From Euryodendron excelsum (Eukaryota > Streptophyta > Magnoliopsida > Ericales > Pentaphylacaceae), in the NCBI GenBank assembly GCA_033060915.1, contig CM065389.1, positions 9,756,001 to 9,820,000 of the forward strand: 64,000 bases of DNA, in the 5' to 3' direction. The position numbers and the translations under genes were made by a program. The notes beneath the pieces are model-generated. The model worked only from the letters and a program-made list of their open reading frames with translations. It searched no databases and was not told where the DNA came from. Positions 12,039-22,666 of this stretch are shown in pieces (position 1 is the stretch's first letter; each line of letters begins with the position of its first letter).

Positions 12039-13477
12039 CCAGAATTTCCTTCCAGCTACCAAATTTGTCAAAAACCTGAAGTTACATGCAGAAACTGGAA
12101 ATGTAGAATAAGAACTTGGGAAAGAAAAAGGTCCAAAATTTTAAAATTCCATTTCCCATCTTCCGCTGCAGTTTAGTTCTAGACAGGATCTTAGACTTAA
12201 AATAAGAAAGAATAAGAAAGAACAGAAGAAAGAAAATGAAGAGAAAAAAGACAAAATTCCGCAAGGGAGATTACCAAGTTGAATGTATCCTATCAATTTC
12301 AGTAAGTAGTTGGATCTTCTTTTTTTTTTTTTTTTTGGCTCGGTAAGAAAAGGAAAAATGTGAGGAAAAAGAGAACCAAAATACTCTTTCATTTTGTTAG
12401 ATTTTCCTTCACATTTTTTTTTTCCTACCTAAAATCTGGTTCCAAATGGAGAGTTAGTGTATCATGGACGAAATTTCCAAGAAAACAAATTCTAGTTAAT
12501 TATTGCAATTGTAGAACAGGATATATACATTTTTGCAGGTCACTCAAACAAAATAGATTCAAAACTAGAAGTGAAATTGCAGGTTCTCATAAAACGTCCT
12601 TCATCAAAGCTATGTACCCAGTGGTAACATGAAAAGACAAGAAAAAAGAGACATAATCTGAACATGATTGCAGCCATAATATTGTCTAATTAATAAAATG
12701 AAAAAGCACAAACCTGGATTTATTGGAGGATCACATATCTCTAGTATGACTCTCTTCTCTAACTCATGAAAGCAACATTTACTATACAGCAGAGCTACAA
12801 ATATGGTACAACAGAATACAGAAAGAGAATAGAGATGAGCCTGCACCAATTCGAGATCTCATATACAGTGGAGACTGTTTGTCAGGTCAGACAGTGAAGA
12901 AGGGTGGATAAAGATGCATCTAGGGTGTTTGTCACCATCTCAATCAGCATAGGATTGGCTACATTGCATTATCCACCTCCCAACTTCTTGTCTTGCAATG
13001 TGGAAAAATTTACCTGGTAGCAAACAAAAAATTTAAAATTTTTTGAGGGATTTATATACACACAAACAGACACACACATAAAAATATTAGAAATCCAATA
13101 ACATTATATATCTGGAAAGGGACATTAATATTTAATTTTTTCATTAATATTTATTTTTTTCCTAGTTATTTTATTTGCTTTTGCTAGTTTTCTTGTTTTA
13201 TACAACCAAAGCTGTGCAAGTTCCAATTTAATAAGTAATATTGGCTCAGGTAAAACTCCTATAAATAGAACTTTAAAGGAACTGTTCAGTCTGTTTGCCT
13301 CTCCGCAGCAAGAAGGGGTCGCACACGAGGGGGGTGTTAACTTGGTATACATTTTTAGGCCCGTTTCCTAACAACTTAAGCTTTTGGAACAATTTGTGAT
13401 CTAATAGCAATCATGTCCAAAAAGGTTAAAAATCATTATTCCAAGCACAACTTAATGCTTCACGAGTCATTGTTTGC
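12039..13477. other. Intergenic region between convergent NIP and CRY1
   Basis: This holds the presumed 3' UTRs of both genes and AT-rich spacer, including a poly-T run near 12320. No further gene is recognised. Confidence 0.5.
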
Positions 13478-14278
13478 TTACCCAGTTTGAGAAAGCCGTC
13501 TCCAGTTCATTACTTGGTGAGATTGTGGATGCCTCTGCAAGTAAGATGAGCTAGTTCCAATCCCATTTTCTTCACCCACGAACTGCTCTGAGTAACTGGA
13601 ATTTGAGGGAGACCATACAGGAACTAAACCTCCATCCCTTTCTCTCCGACTACCACTTGAAGATTCTGCTGCAGAATCTTCAGCATTTAGCCGCCCTCTA
13701 GTGGCATTGAATTGGGGCAGAGTTGCATTGCCACGGACTGTTTGCATATTTCCTAGGTTAAGTGCTTCTCTCCTTGGTTCTTGATTTACAATAACAGTTG
13801 TTGGAACTTCTGCCCTACTATCTGCGGCAGAATTTTGGAGATCCAAAGATGCTTCTTCCTCTTCAACCCTTAACAAGGAAGAAGTCATGCTTGGGACCAT
13901 CTGATCCTCATAACACCGAACTGTAGTAGGGTTGTTCCTTGCAGGTTCATGATCCACGTCCATTGGTATGTCATTCGGAAATGCAATCGGAATTGACTCA
14001 GAGTCCCCAAGCCCTTCTTCAGTTCCATTCTCAAGTACAGCTCTTGAAGCTGCTTCCAGTTGCCACATCTCAGAGAGTGCTTCCTGCAACCTGGCTTTTG
14101 CTGCATCTATTTCTACAATGGGACGAGGGTAATTGGAACCTAGCTCAATTCCAGCAGCTTGGAGTACTGATTCTGGTGCATTCCAGGGGTGGTGTATCCA
14201 TTCTGTAGGCAGTCTAGCAAGTTCAGGTAGCCACCGGCGTACATACTCTCCATTCGGGTCAAATTTGTAGCCCTCAAA
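13478..14278 (-). CDS. CRY1: Cryptochrome 1, last exon (C-terminal part)
   Basis: The last exon of the blue-light receptor CRY1 encodes 266 residues plus TAA. It begins after the acceptor TTTTTTGCAG with FEGYKFDPNGEYVRRWLP, the end of the photolyase-homology region. It then runs through WIHHPWNAPESVLQAAGIEL into the cryptochrome C-terminal extension. The DAS elements are visible: DQMVPS, an acidic block (EEEEASLD) and SAAESSSGSRRE (family: STAES). The protein ends NWRRLSQTG, the hallmark end of plant CRY1. The frame is open throughout and family conservation is high, so this part is not visibly decayed. The extension relays the light signal to COP1/SPA in the nucleus. The gene is 5'-truncated (see the other exons). 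Confidence 0.93.
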   Translation of the reverse strand, partial: FEGYKFDPNGEYVRRWLPELARLPTEWIHHPWNAPESVLQAAGIELGSNYPRPIVEIDAAKARLQEALSEMWQLEAASRAVLENGTEEGLGDSESIPIAFPNDIPMDVDHEPARNNPTTVRCYEDQMVPSMTSSLLRVEEEEASLDLQNSAADSRAEVPTTVIVNQEPRREALNLGNMQTVRGNATLPQFNATRGRLNAEDSAAESSSGSRRERDGGLVPVWSPSNSSYSEQFVGEENGIGTSSSYLQRHPQSHQVMNWRRLSQTG

Positions 14279-15307
14279 CTGCAAAAAACCAACAAATAGA
14301 AATGAAATTTCCCTCAGCCAAAACTTTCGCATAATAAGAATTTTGGACGAATTCTAAAAAGGTGCAGTGTTCATGTCAGATATGTGTGAGACAATATTTT
14401 TATGCTTTTTATAACCAGTCACGCTTCGGCCGCTTGAGGGATGCATGTGGCTATTGTTTAGATACACATGAAACATACATGGGGAAAATTGGAAGAAAAT
14501 AAATTAGTGGCCAATGATTAAATAAAAAAAAAAAAATGTGGATTTATACCTATGAAACCCTCCTTAAGATTTTCAATCTTTAGGAACCCTAAAGCCTAAA
14601 TCTTTCAATTTGTTTTGGAAATAGAGCTTTTAAGACTTTCTATTCACACTCTTTCAACATATAAAATATGAAAAATGATTTTTTTTTAGTATTTTTCTAT
14701 ACTGAAATATAAATATATTTGTAACGTACAATATGAATAAGTTGTTATGATTTTTATACGCGTCCCCCCTCCGTATCCTTGTCCCATTTTTTTAAAAATT
14801 GGCATGTCAACGTGTCCATATCATGTCATATATGTAACTTGCTTCCGTATCTTTACTTCTTAGATTGTCTACAAGCAATCGAATAATCAAATTCATAGGT
14901 CACCTATCATAAATTTTTCTTGAGATCTGAATCATTAAGTCACTTACACACACAAAAGAGGAAGTTGTAGGGAAAACTGTATAAATAACAGATCATTGTG
15001 GAGTTTTTGCAAATATAAACTCAAGTTTTCCTCTAAAACTCCACAGTCCACAATGTTCTTAGGTTTATGCTCAAGGTTAAAAAAATGTGTAAGCATTCCA
15101 TGAATCAGAACTGCAAGCTACAAGAAAGGCATAAAAAATGCATACTAAAAAAATATGCCATAGAACTTTCATGATAGGAATGTCAAAATCCCAGTTCGAC
15201 AGCCCCAACACAAAAAGTTTCATCGAAGTGGTTGATAATTGTAAAACCAATTGTGGATTAATTAAACAAGTACACCAAATTTATTAAACAAGAAAATATA
15301 TATGTAC

Positions 15308-16014
15308 CTGTGGATTATCTATACGATCCAACTCACGACCATCAGGAATAGTGCCAGATATATACTGCCAACCAAGAGCATCACTCTCGAGATCTGCATC
15401 CAATAAGGTATCCCAGAAATACTTCATCCCCCATCGCCATGGAAGCTGTAGAACCTTCACAAAGAAACTGGACACAACGACTCTTATTCGATCATGTAGC
15501 CAACCAGTGGCCCACAACTCTCTCATGCCAGCATCCACCAATGGATAACCAGTTCTACCTTGTCTCCATGCTTTAAAATACCCCTCATCCACGATCCAAG
15601 GGAAAAACTTAAGGTGCCCAAGTAGAGGCCTTTCATGGCTGCAAGGATGATTAAAGCTCATGTATCTTGAATATTCCCTTAGACCAATAGACTTGAGGAA
15701 CAAATTGACACTCTCTTCACCAGCTTTGTTACCTTCATTAGCCCACAGAACTTGCTTAAGGCGAAAAAGATGGAAAACCTTACGCACACTCACTTCCCCA
15801 AAATGTAAATGGGGAGAGAGAAGTGAGGTTGTAGCGCTATCAGCCTTTCTACGGTTCTTGGAGTACTCAATTAATGGTCCGTTGATGAAGGTAGTTAGTG
15901 CCTTATCAGCATTGCTCCACCCAGGTGACCACGCTCGAGCAAGAAGTGCATTGCTTCCTTTCTCTGATTCATCTTCAAATACCAGTGTGTCTGATGGGCA
16001 TCTAGAGACATCAC
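15308..16014 (-). CDS. CRY1: Cryptochrome 1, FAD-binding exon
   Basis: This 707-nt exon completes a split Gly codon and runs from DVSRCPSDTLVFEDESEKG to DRIDNPQ before the donor GTACAT. It holds most of the FAD-binding helical domain of the photolyase/cryptochrome family: TTFINGPLIEYSKNRRKAD, LSPHLHFGEVSVRKVF, FKAWRQGRTGYPLVDAGMRE, WLHDRIRVVVSSFFVKVL and DADLESDALGWQY, including the conserved Asp and Trp residues around the flavin. One unusual substitution is Cys in NHPCSHERPL, where plant CRY1 usually has Tyr. There is no stop or frameshift. Confidence 0.93.
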
Positions 16015-16078
16015 CTGGAAGAGTGCACACAATGCATGCCAGTACAAGTTGTAAACAAAATGAATGAAAATGTATATA

Positions 16079-16523
16079 GGGTAAATTGCACTTACCATCC
16101 TTGAGGTTTCTGAACAAGGCACCTAGACTCTCTTGTTTGAAAAATATGCAAGGACCTCCCCTGTCTTTACTTTTTGACTTTTAAAGATGACCGATGTTGT
16201 TATAACAGTCAATTTGCTTTGAAATAAAAAAACAAAACAAATAAACGTAAATCCCCAACAAGGCATTTCTCTAAACCTCCAACTCTTGAACTCCTGCATT
16301 CTTGCTCCAACTTCATTGTTGACGGCTCCCCTATCACCAACCTGGCCTCTACATAAACTCCATCATTTTCATCCACAACATCAAAAACCATCCTCAATCA
16401 CTAGGAAAGCAGTCAGCAGTTAGTGGATTGTAATGGTAGGGGCCGTCACTGCATATTTTTCAAATAAAGGGCATTCTAGGTGCTTGATTCTGAAACCTTG
16501 AGGGAATTCAGTGCAATTTACCT
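16079..16523. mobile_element. Mutator-type MITE in CRY1 intron
   Basis: The ends are inverted repeats of about 90 bp. The left end begins GGGTAAATTGCACTTACC and has CCTTGAGGTTTCTGAA. The right end read backwards begins AGGTAAATTGCACTGAA and has CCTCAAGGTTTCAGAA. Both then carry ...TTTGAAAAATATGCA. There is no convincing coding capacity. Possible 9-bp target duplications (ATGTATATA and ACATATGTG) differ only by transitions, so they are weak support. Confidence 0.65.
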
Positions 16524-16525
16524 AC

Positions 16526-16557
<32 letters not shown>
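16526..16557. repeat. (GT)n microsatellite
   Basis: About 15 GT units directly after the MITE in the CRY1 intron. Confidence 0.9.
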
Positions 16558-16721
16558 CTATTCATATATATAATATCAGACATGCAGAAGAGTTGGTGCT
16601 CAAAAAGTCATGAATTAGGTTCAAGTCTCTTGTACAAGTAAATGCATAGATGCTAGACTACAAAACTGCGCATTTTTTCAGCCTAAAACCTATTAAATCA
16701 CCTAATGATGACTATTTATTT

Positions 16722-16830
16722 TAGGGTAGATTACACTGACTACCCTTGAGATTCATTGAAAACTAAGACACCAACCTCCACGTTCTAATAATTACATTGA
16801 CCTCCCCTGTCAGAGTTTGTCTAGAAACAG
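16722..16830 (+). mobile_element. Single Mutator-type terminus in CRY1 intron
   Basis: It starts GGGTAGATTACACTGACTAC and continues with CCTTGAGATTCATTGAAAAC, closely related to the ends of the elements at 16079 and 20930. No partner end is found downstream before exon 2 (18363), so it is a broken element. The following sequence to about 17330 is C-rich with no clear gene. Confidence 0.5.
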
Positions 16831-17346
16831 AGATAACGGAAAATGTTAAATGACTTTTTTGCTCTTACCAACTTACTGAATTTTCTTTCTGATGCCACCA
16901 GCAAAACAAACTCTCCTCCAAACCCTAGTACTTGCCACCAGCACTCTATCCCCCTCAAATACTGCTCGTCAGTCCCCCCACCTTTCCCACACCCCAGCCC
17001 CCTTCCCCATAAAAATAAACCAACCATCCATCTAAAAACAACAAACTGGCAGAAAAAAAAAAAACAGAACATAAAAAATCTCTCCCCACCAGTTGGCCAC
17101 CACCAACTGCCACCCCCCACTACTGCCTAGATAAAATCACCACCCACCATGAACACCTCCTCTGGCCAAACTCACCTCCTCCATGACCACAACCTCCACC
17201 AATCGACACATCAATTATTGCGAAATCCAAAAGCCCTAAAAAATAAAAAAGAAAAATAACGCAACAATCAAAAGTTACTCTGTATATATAATGTATATAT
17301 TGCAGATTTGTGAGTGTTTGATCCGTTTTAGTCTCCCCTCTTTGTT

Positions 17347-17378
17347 CTGCTCTCTCTCTCTCTCTCTCTCTCTCTCTG
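17347..17378. repeat. (CT)n microsatellite
   Basis: About 16 CT units in the CRY1 intron. Confidence 0.9.
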
Positions 17379-18144
17379 CTGCTATTCCTTAGGCTGATGA
17401 AAATCATCCACCACCCTCTGTTTTTCATTTTCTTGGCCAAAATTGATCACAGCAGTGAGCAAAGATTTGAAGTTTCGATAGAGACAGAATTTTTCCTTCA
17501 GGTCCTGGTGTATATATTGCAGATTTGTAGTTTTGTGAATGTGTAGTTGTAGTGCTTGCTTGATTTTATTTCTTTATTAAAAAATTCCCACTTCACAGAT
17601 ACAATAATACAAGTCTCACCATGATTTTATATTTTACTAAAATTTAGGTTTCTGTTTTGTCAGTGATACGATTAACATGATTGAAATGTGAACAGACTAA
17701 ATTCACAGTTTCAATTGAAAAGTTTTCAAGCAAAAGCCGAAAACTTAGCTCCTGATGTGGGGTTGATCTATACTTTTACGCTTTGATCGTATCTTTGAAC
17801 AAAGCTACTATGTGTAGTGCATCTAAATTTCTTTACCAGGGCTTTGTGCTCCCTAAACTCATCTTACCGCACAGGGTTTCATGTTTTATTTAAGTATCTT
17901 GAAGCAATGAGTGTAAAAATGGATATATTGTAATAGAAACCAGATGCCAGAGGGTTTTCCCTAAGGAACCAAACTATCATTGTAACCATGATTTTTCTAG
18001 GTTTAAAGGCTCAACAATTTCAGTAAAATTGATGCCAGAACCCTGGTTAATTTCTATGGCAAATAATTTTAATAAAATATGACAGACTAATTGATTATGG
18101 AGAAGAGTACTCAAAAATCAAAAGAATACTCAAAGAAATCCAAC

Positions 18145-18363
18145 CTGAGGTTATCCTCTTGGGTGGGAGAAGTGGACCCTCAGGATCATAAGGCATACTA
18201 AGGCATCTCTCCCAGAAAGCTGCAAAGGTTGTGAATGGACGACCTTGGTCATCATGAACCTCCCAAGGTTCGTAGAGCAAGTCGGCGTTGAAGGAACGCA
18301 CGGCAATGCCTTGAGCAGTTAAAATCTCTTTTACCTTGTGATCCCTAACAAGCGACAGGGGAT
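18145..18363 (-). CDS. CRY1: Cryptochrome 1, second exon
   Basis: This 219-nt exon runs from DPLSLVRDHKVKEILTAQG through FNADLLYEPWEV to ERCLSMPYDPEGPLLPPK. It is part of the N-terminal alpha/beta domain and linker of CRY1. Acceptor CAG and donor GTTGGA fit, and its split codons at both ends join in frame with the neighbouring exons. The intron to exon 3 is 2.1 kb and contains Mutator-type repeats at 16079-16523 and 16722. Confidence 0.92.
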
Positions 18364-19269
18364 CTGAAAAAAAATACATGGAAAGGAAATGTAATTGAGG
18401 CGATGAACATAAAGTTGCAAAGCTAACTTTTCAGTTTGCTAAGGTATTAGGATAGCATGGGAAAGCTCTGATGTAAAAAAAATCATAGCTTAATATCCAT
18501 TCAAATCCTGAAGTAATGAAATTCCTAACCTTTATTCTGCTAAAATCCAATTCCATGAAAATTCAATATAGACATGCACAGATTAAAAAGAGGGATGACA
18601 ATAACAATGGCACAACTAACTACTCAACTCAACAAGCCTTTTAAGCTTTTTTTTTTTTTTGATTGAGGGGTTTGAAGGGGACAATAAGTTTGAATTATTT
18701 AACAAAAAAATTAATTGATACGGAAGAATTAGACTATTCATTTTTTTAATTAATTATTATCAAATCAAATAAAAAAAAAGAACAACTTTATCATTGCGTT
18801 ACTTGATTTTTTGTATTTTATTTTGTTATATAAATTATATTTAAAACAAAAAATATATATATAAATAAATAAAATATATTTAATTTATAAACTAATAAAT
18901 CACGAACCATTAGGTTTGATACCGGTTCGACCTGATAACTATGACAAAAAAAGAGAAAGATAAGACCAATAACGATAGAAGCAATTGTTATATAGAAGAT
19001 ACTACTCCGTTCTCAACAAGAAGCACCATAAACAGCGATCTTGGAATTAACAAAATAGAAAAACAAAAACAAAACAAAAAAAACCCTCAAAATCTCAGAT
19101 TTCCAGGCAAAGAAAAAGAAATTTGAATTACAGAATAATGAAACAATTGAATTTAAATAAACGAAAGCCCAACATTTTGGGAGGTGAGGAGAGGAAAAAG
19201 AAACCAAGATATTAATCGAAGGTCGATTTTCATGATCAACACGATCCAAGGGAGGAAATTAAGACTGAC

Positions 19270-19335
19270 CGTATAAGTGGTTGAAGAAGAGCTGAGTAGC
19301 ACCAGTAGATTTGACAACCTCAAGGAGAGTAGAAA
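19270..19335 (-). pseudogene. CRY1: Cryptochrome 1, truncated first exon
   Basis: Only the last 22 or so codons of exon 1 are present, including LLEVVKSTGATQLFFNHLY, followed by the donor GTCAGT. In intact CRY1 about 86 further residues precede this, carrying the start codon and the FRRDLR beginning of the antenna-binding alpha/beta domain. Here homology ends at about 19335, an in-frame TGA lies a little further upstream, and no matching exon is found up to 20929 or elsewhere in the window. The locus is therefore a 5'-truncated gene or a breakpoint of rearrangement or assembly. The open state of the other exons suggests the loss is recent or an assembly join. Confidence 0.8.
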
Positions 19336-19822
19336 CTTCTGTGTTTGGGGCTCTTCACAAAGGCTTAGATTCCGTTCATATAGTCTTTTGTCTAAACCCA
19401 TTTGACAGGGTGGAAAAGTTTTGAATTTTTTTTTGTTTGCAAGGGAAATTGGCCTTTTTGAGTCTTTGTGCTCTGTACACAATAGCCAATGGGAGAGCCT
19501 GATGGCGAAATGACACTACTATTCTCTGTCAAACCCTTTGATTTTGTTTTGTTTGCAAGGGAAAATCTGGGTTTTGAATACCCTGTTATTGGCAAGCATC
19601 TGATTCCGAGAGTACCCTTTTGCCACTTGGGGGTTATTTTTTTTCATTTTTATGATATTATATTTTATCAAGTTGAGATTTGCATTGGAAGCTTGGATGT
19701 TGGGTGGGGACAGCAGGCATGGAGAAGATAGGTGTTGCTGACTACTTGGATTTGGCCTTTTTGTTGAGGTGGCCCTTAGCTTCTGTGTTTGGGGCTCTTC
19801 ACAAGGCTTAGATTCCGTTCAT
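19336..19822. repeat. Pair of 44-bp direct repeats at the CRY1 breakpoint
   Basis: CTTCTGTGTTTGGGGCTCTT and the next 24 bases occur at 19336-19379 and, with one base deleted, at 19780-19822. The first copy begins exactly where CRY1 exon 1 homology stops. The intervening 400 bp holds a further short repeat, TTTGTTTGCAAGGGAAA (near 19433 and 19548), and no gene. Confidence 0.75.
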
Positions 19823-20920
19823 GTGTCACTGTTAGAAGTGATTTGTGATGTGGGTCTCTCTCTCTCTCTCTCTCTACCTTCAATAGAAAACATTGGTTTG
19901 CTAAGTTTGTTTAATTATTTCCAACATAAAAAGTGTGGTACAAAGCTTTATAAAATTGAAAAAGATGAGGGCCAGGGCCTGATTTACCTTAAACAGCAAA
20001 TGAGGTCTTAGACCATGATACGAGTGAAAAAAGGTGTATTGGCACTTATCCATACAGGCTCTCTCTACAAGTAATTACATGTATGTATAAGATTTATATA
20101 TACCCACTTGCTAAGAAAAGAAACAATGTATAACTGGAAGACTTATAGAATGAAGAGTGTAAAAAAGACTAAAAAAGACAGGAATTTTTTTGACAAAAAC
20201 TAGTGTGATATTTGAGCTCCACAAATATGGTAGTGAATGTTGAAGATTTTTGTAGCCTTTACACGCATACTGGAAGTAAAATACTATTCTTTTAAAAAAA
20301 TTTATATAAAAAATCTTATTAGAATAATGTAACAGTGATATTATTGTAATTTTTATATGTATTTTTTTGTTATAGCATTATCCTATTGGGAATTAATATG
20401 TGTTTCCATTCTAAAAAAAGAATGAAAAAAATTTAAGTTTTTTTTTAAAGCACCAAACCCCTAACACAAGAAATGGTGGATAAGATTATATCAAGCGTAC
20501 ACATACCTAAACTTTCCGATGTGGGAAGCCAGCTTTGCTCCATGGGATTCTAGGCCCAGCCCGCAGTAGACAAGCCCAAAGACCTAATGCGAGCACAACA
20601 TACTTAGATTAAGGTATTTTTGAAAAATCCAAATCCAACATAACTCGTTAAATAAAATAATAGATAAGGTTATAATAAATGCACAAATAGCCAAACTTTC
20701 CAACGTGAGAAACCAAAGAGATTTAAGGTTGGACCCAAGTTATTGAATATCCGTTAAATCAATAAAGGTTAATGCGCCAACTATTTTTTTCTTTTTTCTT
20801 TTTTTGGGTTAAGAAGGTAAGGAGGGGAGACATCAGAACGTGTTTATTTAATTTACATAAATAGAAAGTTGTAGTTGATGTCTACACATCAAGTTACAGA
20901 AGTAAAAAGTTTTCTCCTCA
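19823..20920. other. Non-coding stretch upstream of the MULE
   Basis: No gene is recognised. It contains a CT microsatellite near 19857, a MITE-like arm near 20290-20340 and two diverged copies of a phrase with AAACTTTCC and a following GTGRGAAACC-type block (near 20511 and 20692), probably old repeat debris. Confidence 0.45.
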
Positions 20921-20929
20921 TTCAATATT
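20921..20929. other. 9-bp target site duplication, left copy
   Basis: TTCAATATT, identical to the copy at 24986-24994 on the other side of the Mutator-like element. Confidence 0.92.
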
Positions 20930-21224
20930 GGGCAAATTACACAAAACACCTCTAAGATTTTTGACTACTATACTGAACACCCCTCACGATTGAGAAATTA
21001 CATTTCACACCCTTGTCAGTGTTTGTCTCAAAATGGCGTTAACCTTGCATGTGAAATTACCCTTTTGCCCTTGTACGTTTGCATCATTTTTTAATCCAAC
21101 AAAGTAAGATATTTTGTGTATATGTAAAAGAACTTATACGCCCTTGACATTACCCTTAACATGTGAGGCTGTATGTTTCTCTAGGCTCTGAGTATTCTAC
21201 CACAGAGCAAAGAGAGAGTTGTAA

Positions 21225-21252
21225 AGAGAGAGAGAGAGAGAGAGAGAGAGAG
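21225..21252. repeat. (GA)n microsatellite
   Basis: About 14 GA units inside the left part of the MULE. Confidence 0.9.
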
Positions 21253-21431
21253 CTGAGCAGACGATTAGGATTTCAATTAGCACTGAACCCTTGATTGAAA
21301 CGCATCACCGAAGTCGACCTATACTACTCAGCACTAGAGAAAAATCACAGTGCATCTAAGGTTCATCATCAAGGCAAGTCGTTATTTTACATAAAATGGT
21401 GATTGATTTGTGGTGTTAACAAGTGTTTGAG

Positions 21432-21960
21432 TTTGATTTGAGGGTTTATTTTTGTTTTGGGCAAATTACAAAAGCCCTATTTTGGGTTTACAAAAATGGT
21501 ACATGAAGTGTTGTTGGCCAAAGAAACCCTTATTGTTAGGGTATATTTCAGTTTGTTTTTTACACTTATTTCAGAGTTGTTCCTAGAAACTGAGTATTTT
21601 AGTTTGATTTGGGGACTTATTTTCGTGTTTATCATGTCTTAGACCCCTATTTGCTGGGTTTGAAAAATGGTGAATCAAGTGTTCTTTGTCAAATAAATTC
21701 TTATTTTTAGGGGTTTATTTTAGGGTTTATTTTTTGGTACTTATTGCAGGGTTGTTCGTAGAAACCGAGTATTTTTTATTTTGATTTGAGGGCTTATTTT
21801 GTGTTCATCATATCTTAAAACCCTATTTTTTGGGTTTGAAAACATGGTATATCAAGTGTTCTTCATCAAAGAAACCCTTATTTTTATAAGTTTATTTTAT
21901 ACTTAATCTAAAAAATCGTATTTTGATTTGAGGGATTTTTTTTTTTTCATCTTCTTCCCG
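21432..21960 (+). repeat. Tandem repeat of about 175 bp in the MULE
   Basis: The anchor TTTGATTTG recurs at 21432, 21603, 21780 and 21922. Between the anchors run matching blocks: a CCCTATTTT..GGGTTT phrase, a TGGTRYATCAAGTGTTSTT phrase and AAACCCTTATT. This gives about three and a half diverged units. They lie upstream of the zinc-knuckle exon, probably in an intron or leader. Confidence 0.7.
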
Positions 21961-22372
21961 AAATTGAGTTTTATTCTTTTGTGGTTTTGTCTCAAAAACC
22001 CTCTTTTCTGGGTTTGCTTTGGTTTGAGAGTTGGTATATATTTGTTACATGAAAATAGGCCTGAATAAGGATAATGTAAGACTTGTGAATATCTTTTGAC
22101 AATTTTGTTGGCTATTTGTTATGTGTTTATCTAAACTTAGTAGCTTAATTTGGTTTCAGGTTTCCATGGGTACAAATTTACATGATTTTCAGGTCCACTA
22201 TGGTCGCAACATGTCTAACATATGTAATGTGGACCCTGATTGAATTTTTTATTTGCAACTTTTATTTGATTGTTGTGAAATAGCACTTAAGGAGGTGCCT
22301 ACAGATGCAGGGGTGGCGCTAAGCTTGTATTGTGTTGTCCCTGGTTCAAATGAAGCACCAAGTGAACAAGTG

Positions 22373-22666
22373 TAACCACTACCTCTAAGAAGGCTTCCTG
22401 GCAGGCCAAGGAAGAGCAGGAGAAGAGAAGAAGATGAACTTGCAACAAGCTATAGCATAGTGAGAATATCATCCACAGTTAGGTGTGTGAATTGCAAACA
22501 AGTTGGGCATAACAAAAGAACCTGTCACAGAGCACTAGTTAGAGGTAGTAGAAGGGGAGGAACAACCCATGAAAAGGGCAGAGTAAGTGGAACACCAGCA
22601 GCACAAGGAAGTGGCCAGGGCCAGACACAAGGAAGGGCAGAGCAGGTGGAAGAGCATTTAGCATAG
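22373..22666 (+). pseudogene. MULE transposase C-terminal fragment with zinc knuckle
   Basis: Reading from about 22373, the frame gives PLPLRRLPGRPRKSRRREED followed by VRCVNCKQVGHNKRTCHRA. This is the CX2CX4HX4C zinc knuckle and basic linker that close plant MuDR-type transposases. A Gly/Gln-rich tail follows and ends at a stop at 22664-22666. An in-frame TAA stands directly upstream of PLPLRR. The MULE domain with its catalytic residues and the SWIM finger are not recognised, so this is a remnant. It sits correctly oriented inside the inverted-repeat element at 20930-24985. Confidence 0.75.

Noticed and set aside
15351..16067. Plus-strand open frames opposite CRY1 exon 3
   Set aside because: Shadows of a strongly conserved exon on the other strand.
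16821..17440. Open frames with Pro/Thr-rich or Gly-rich peptides
   Set aside because: Composition reflects a C-rich repeat segment and a CT microsatellite in the CRY1 intron; no family similarity is recognised.
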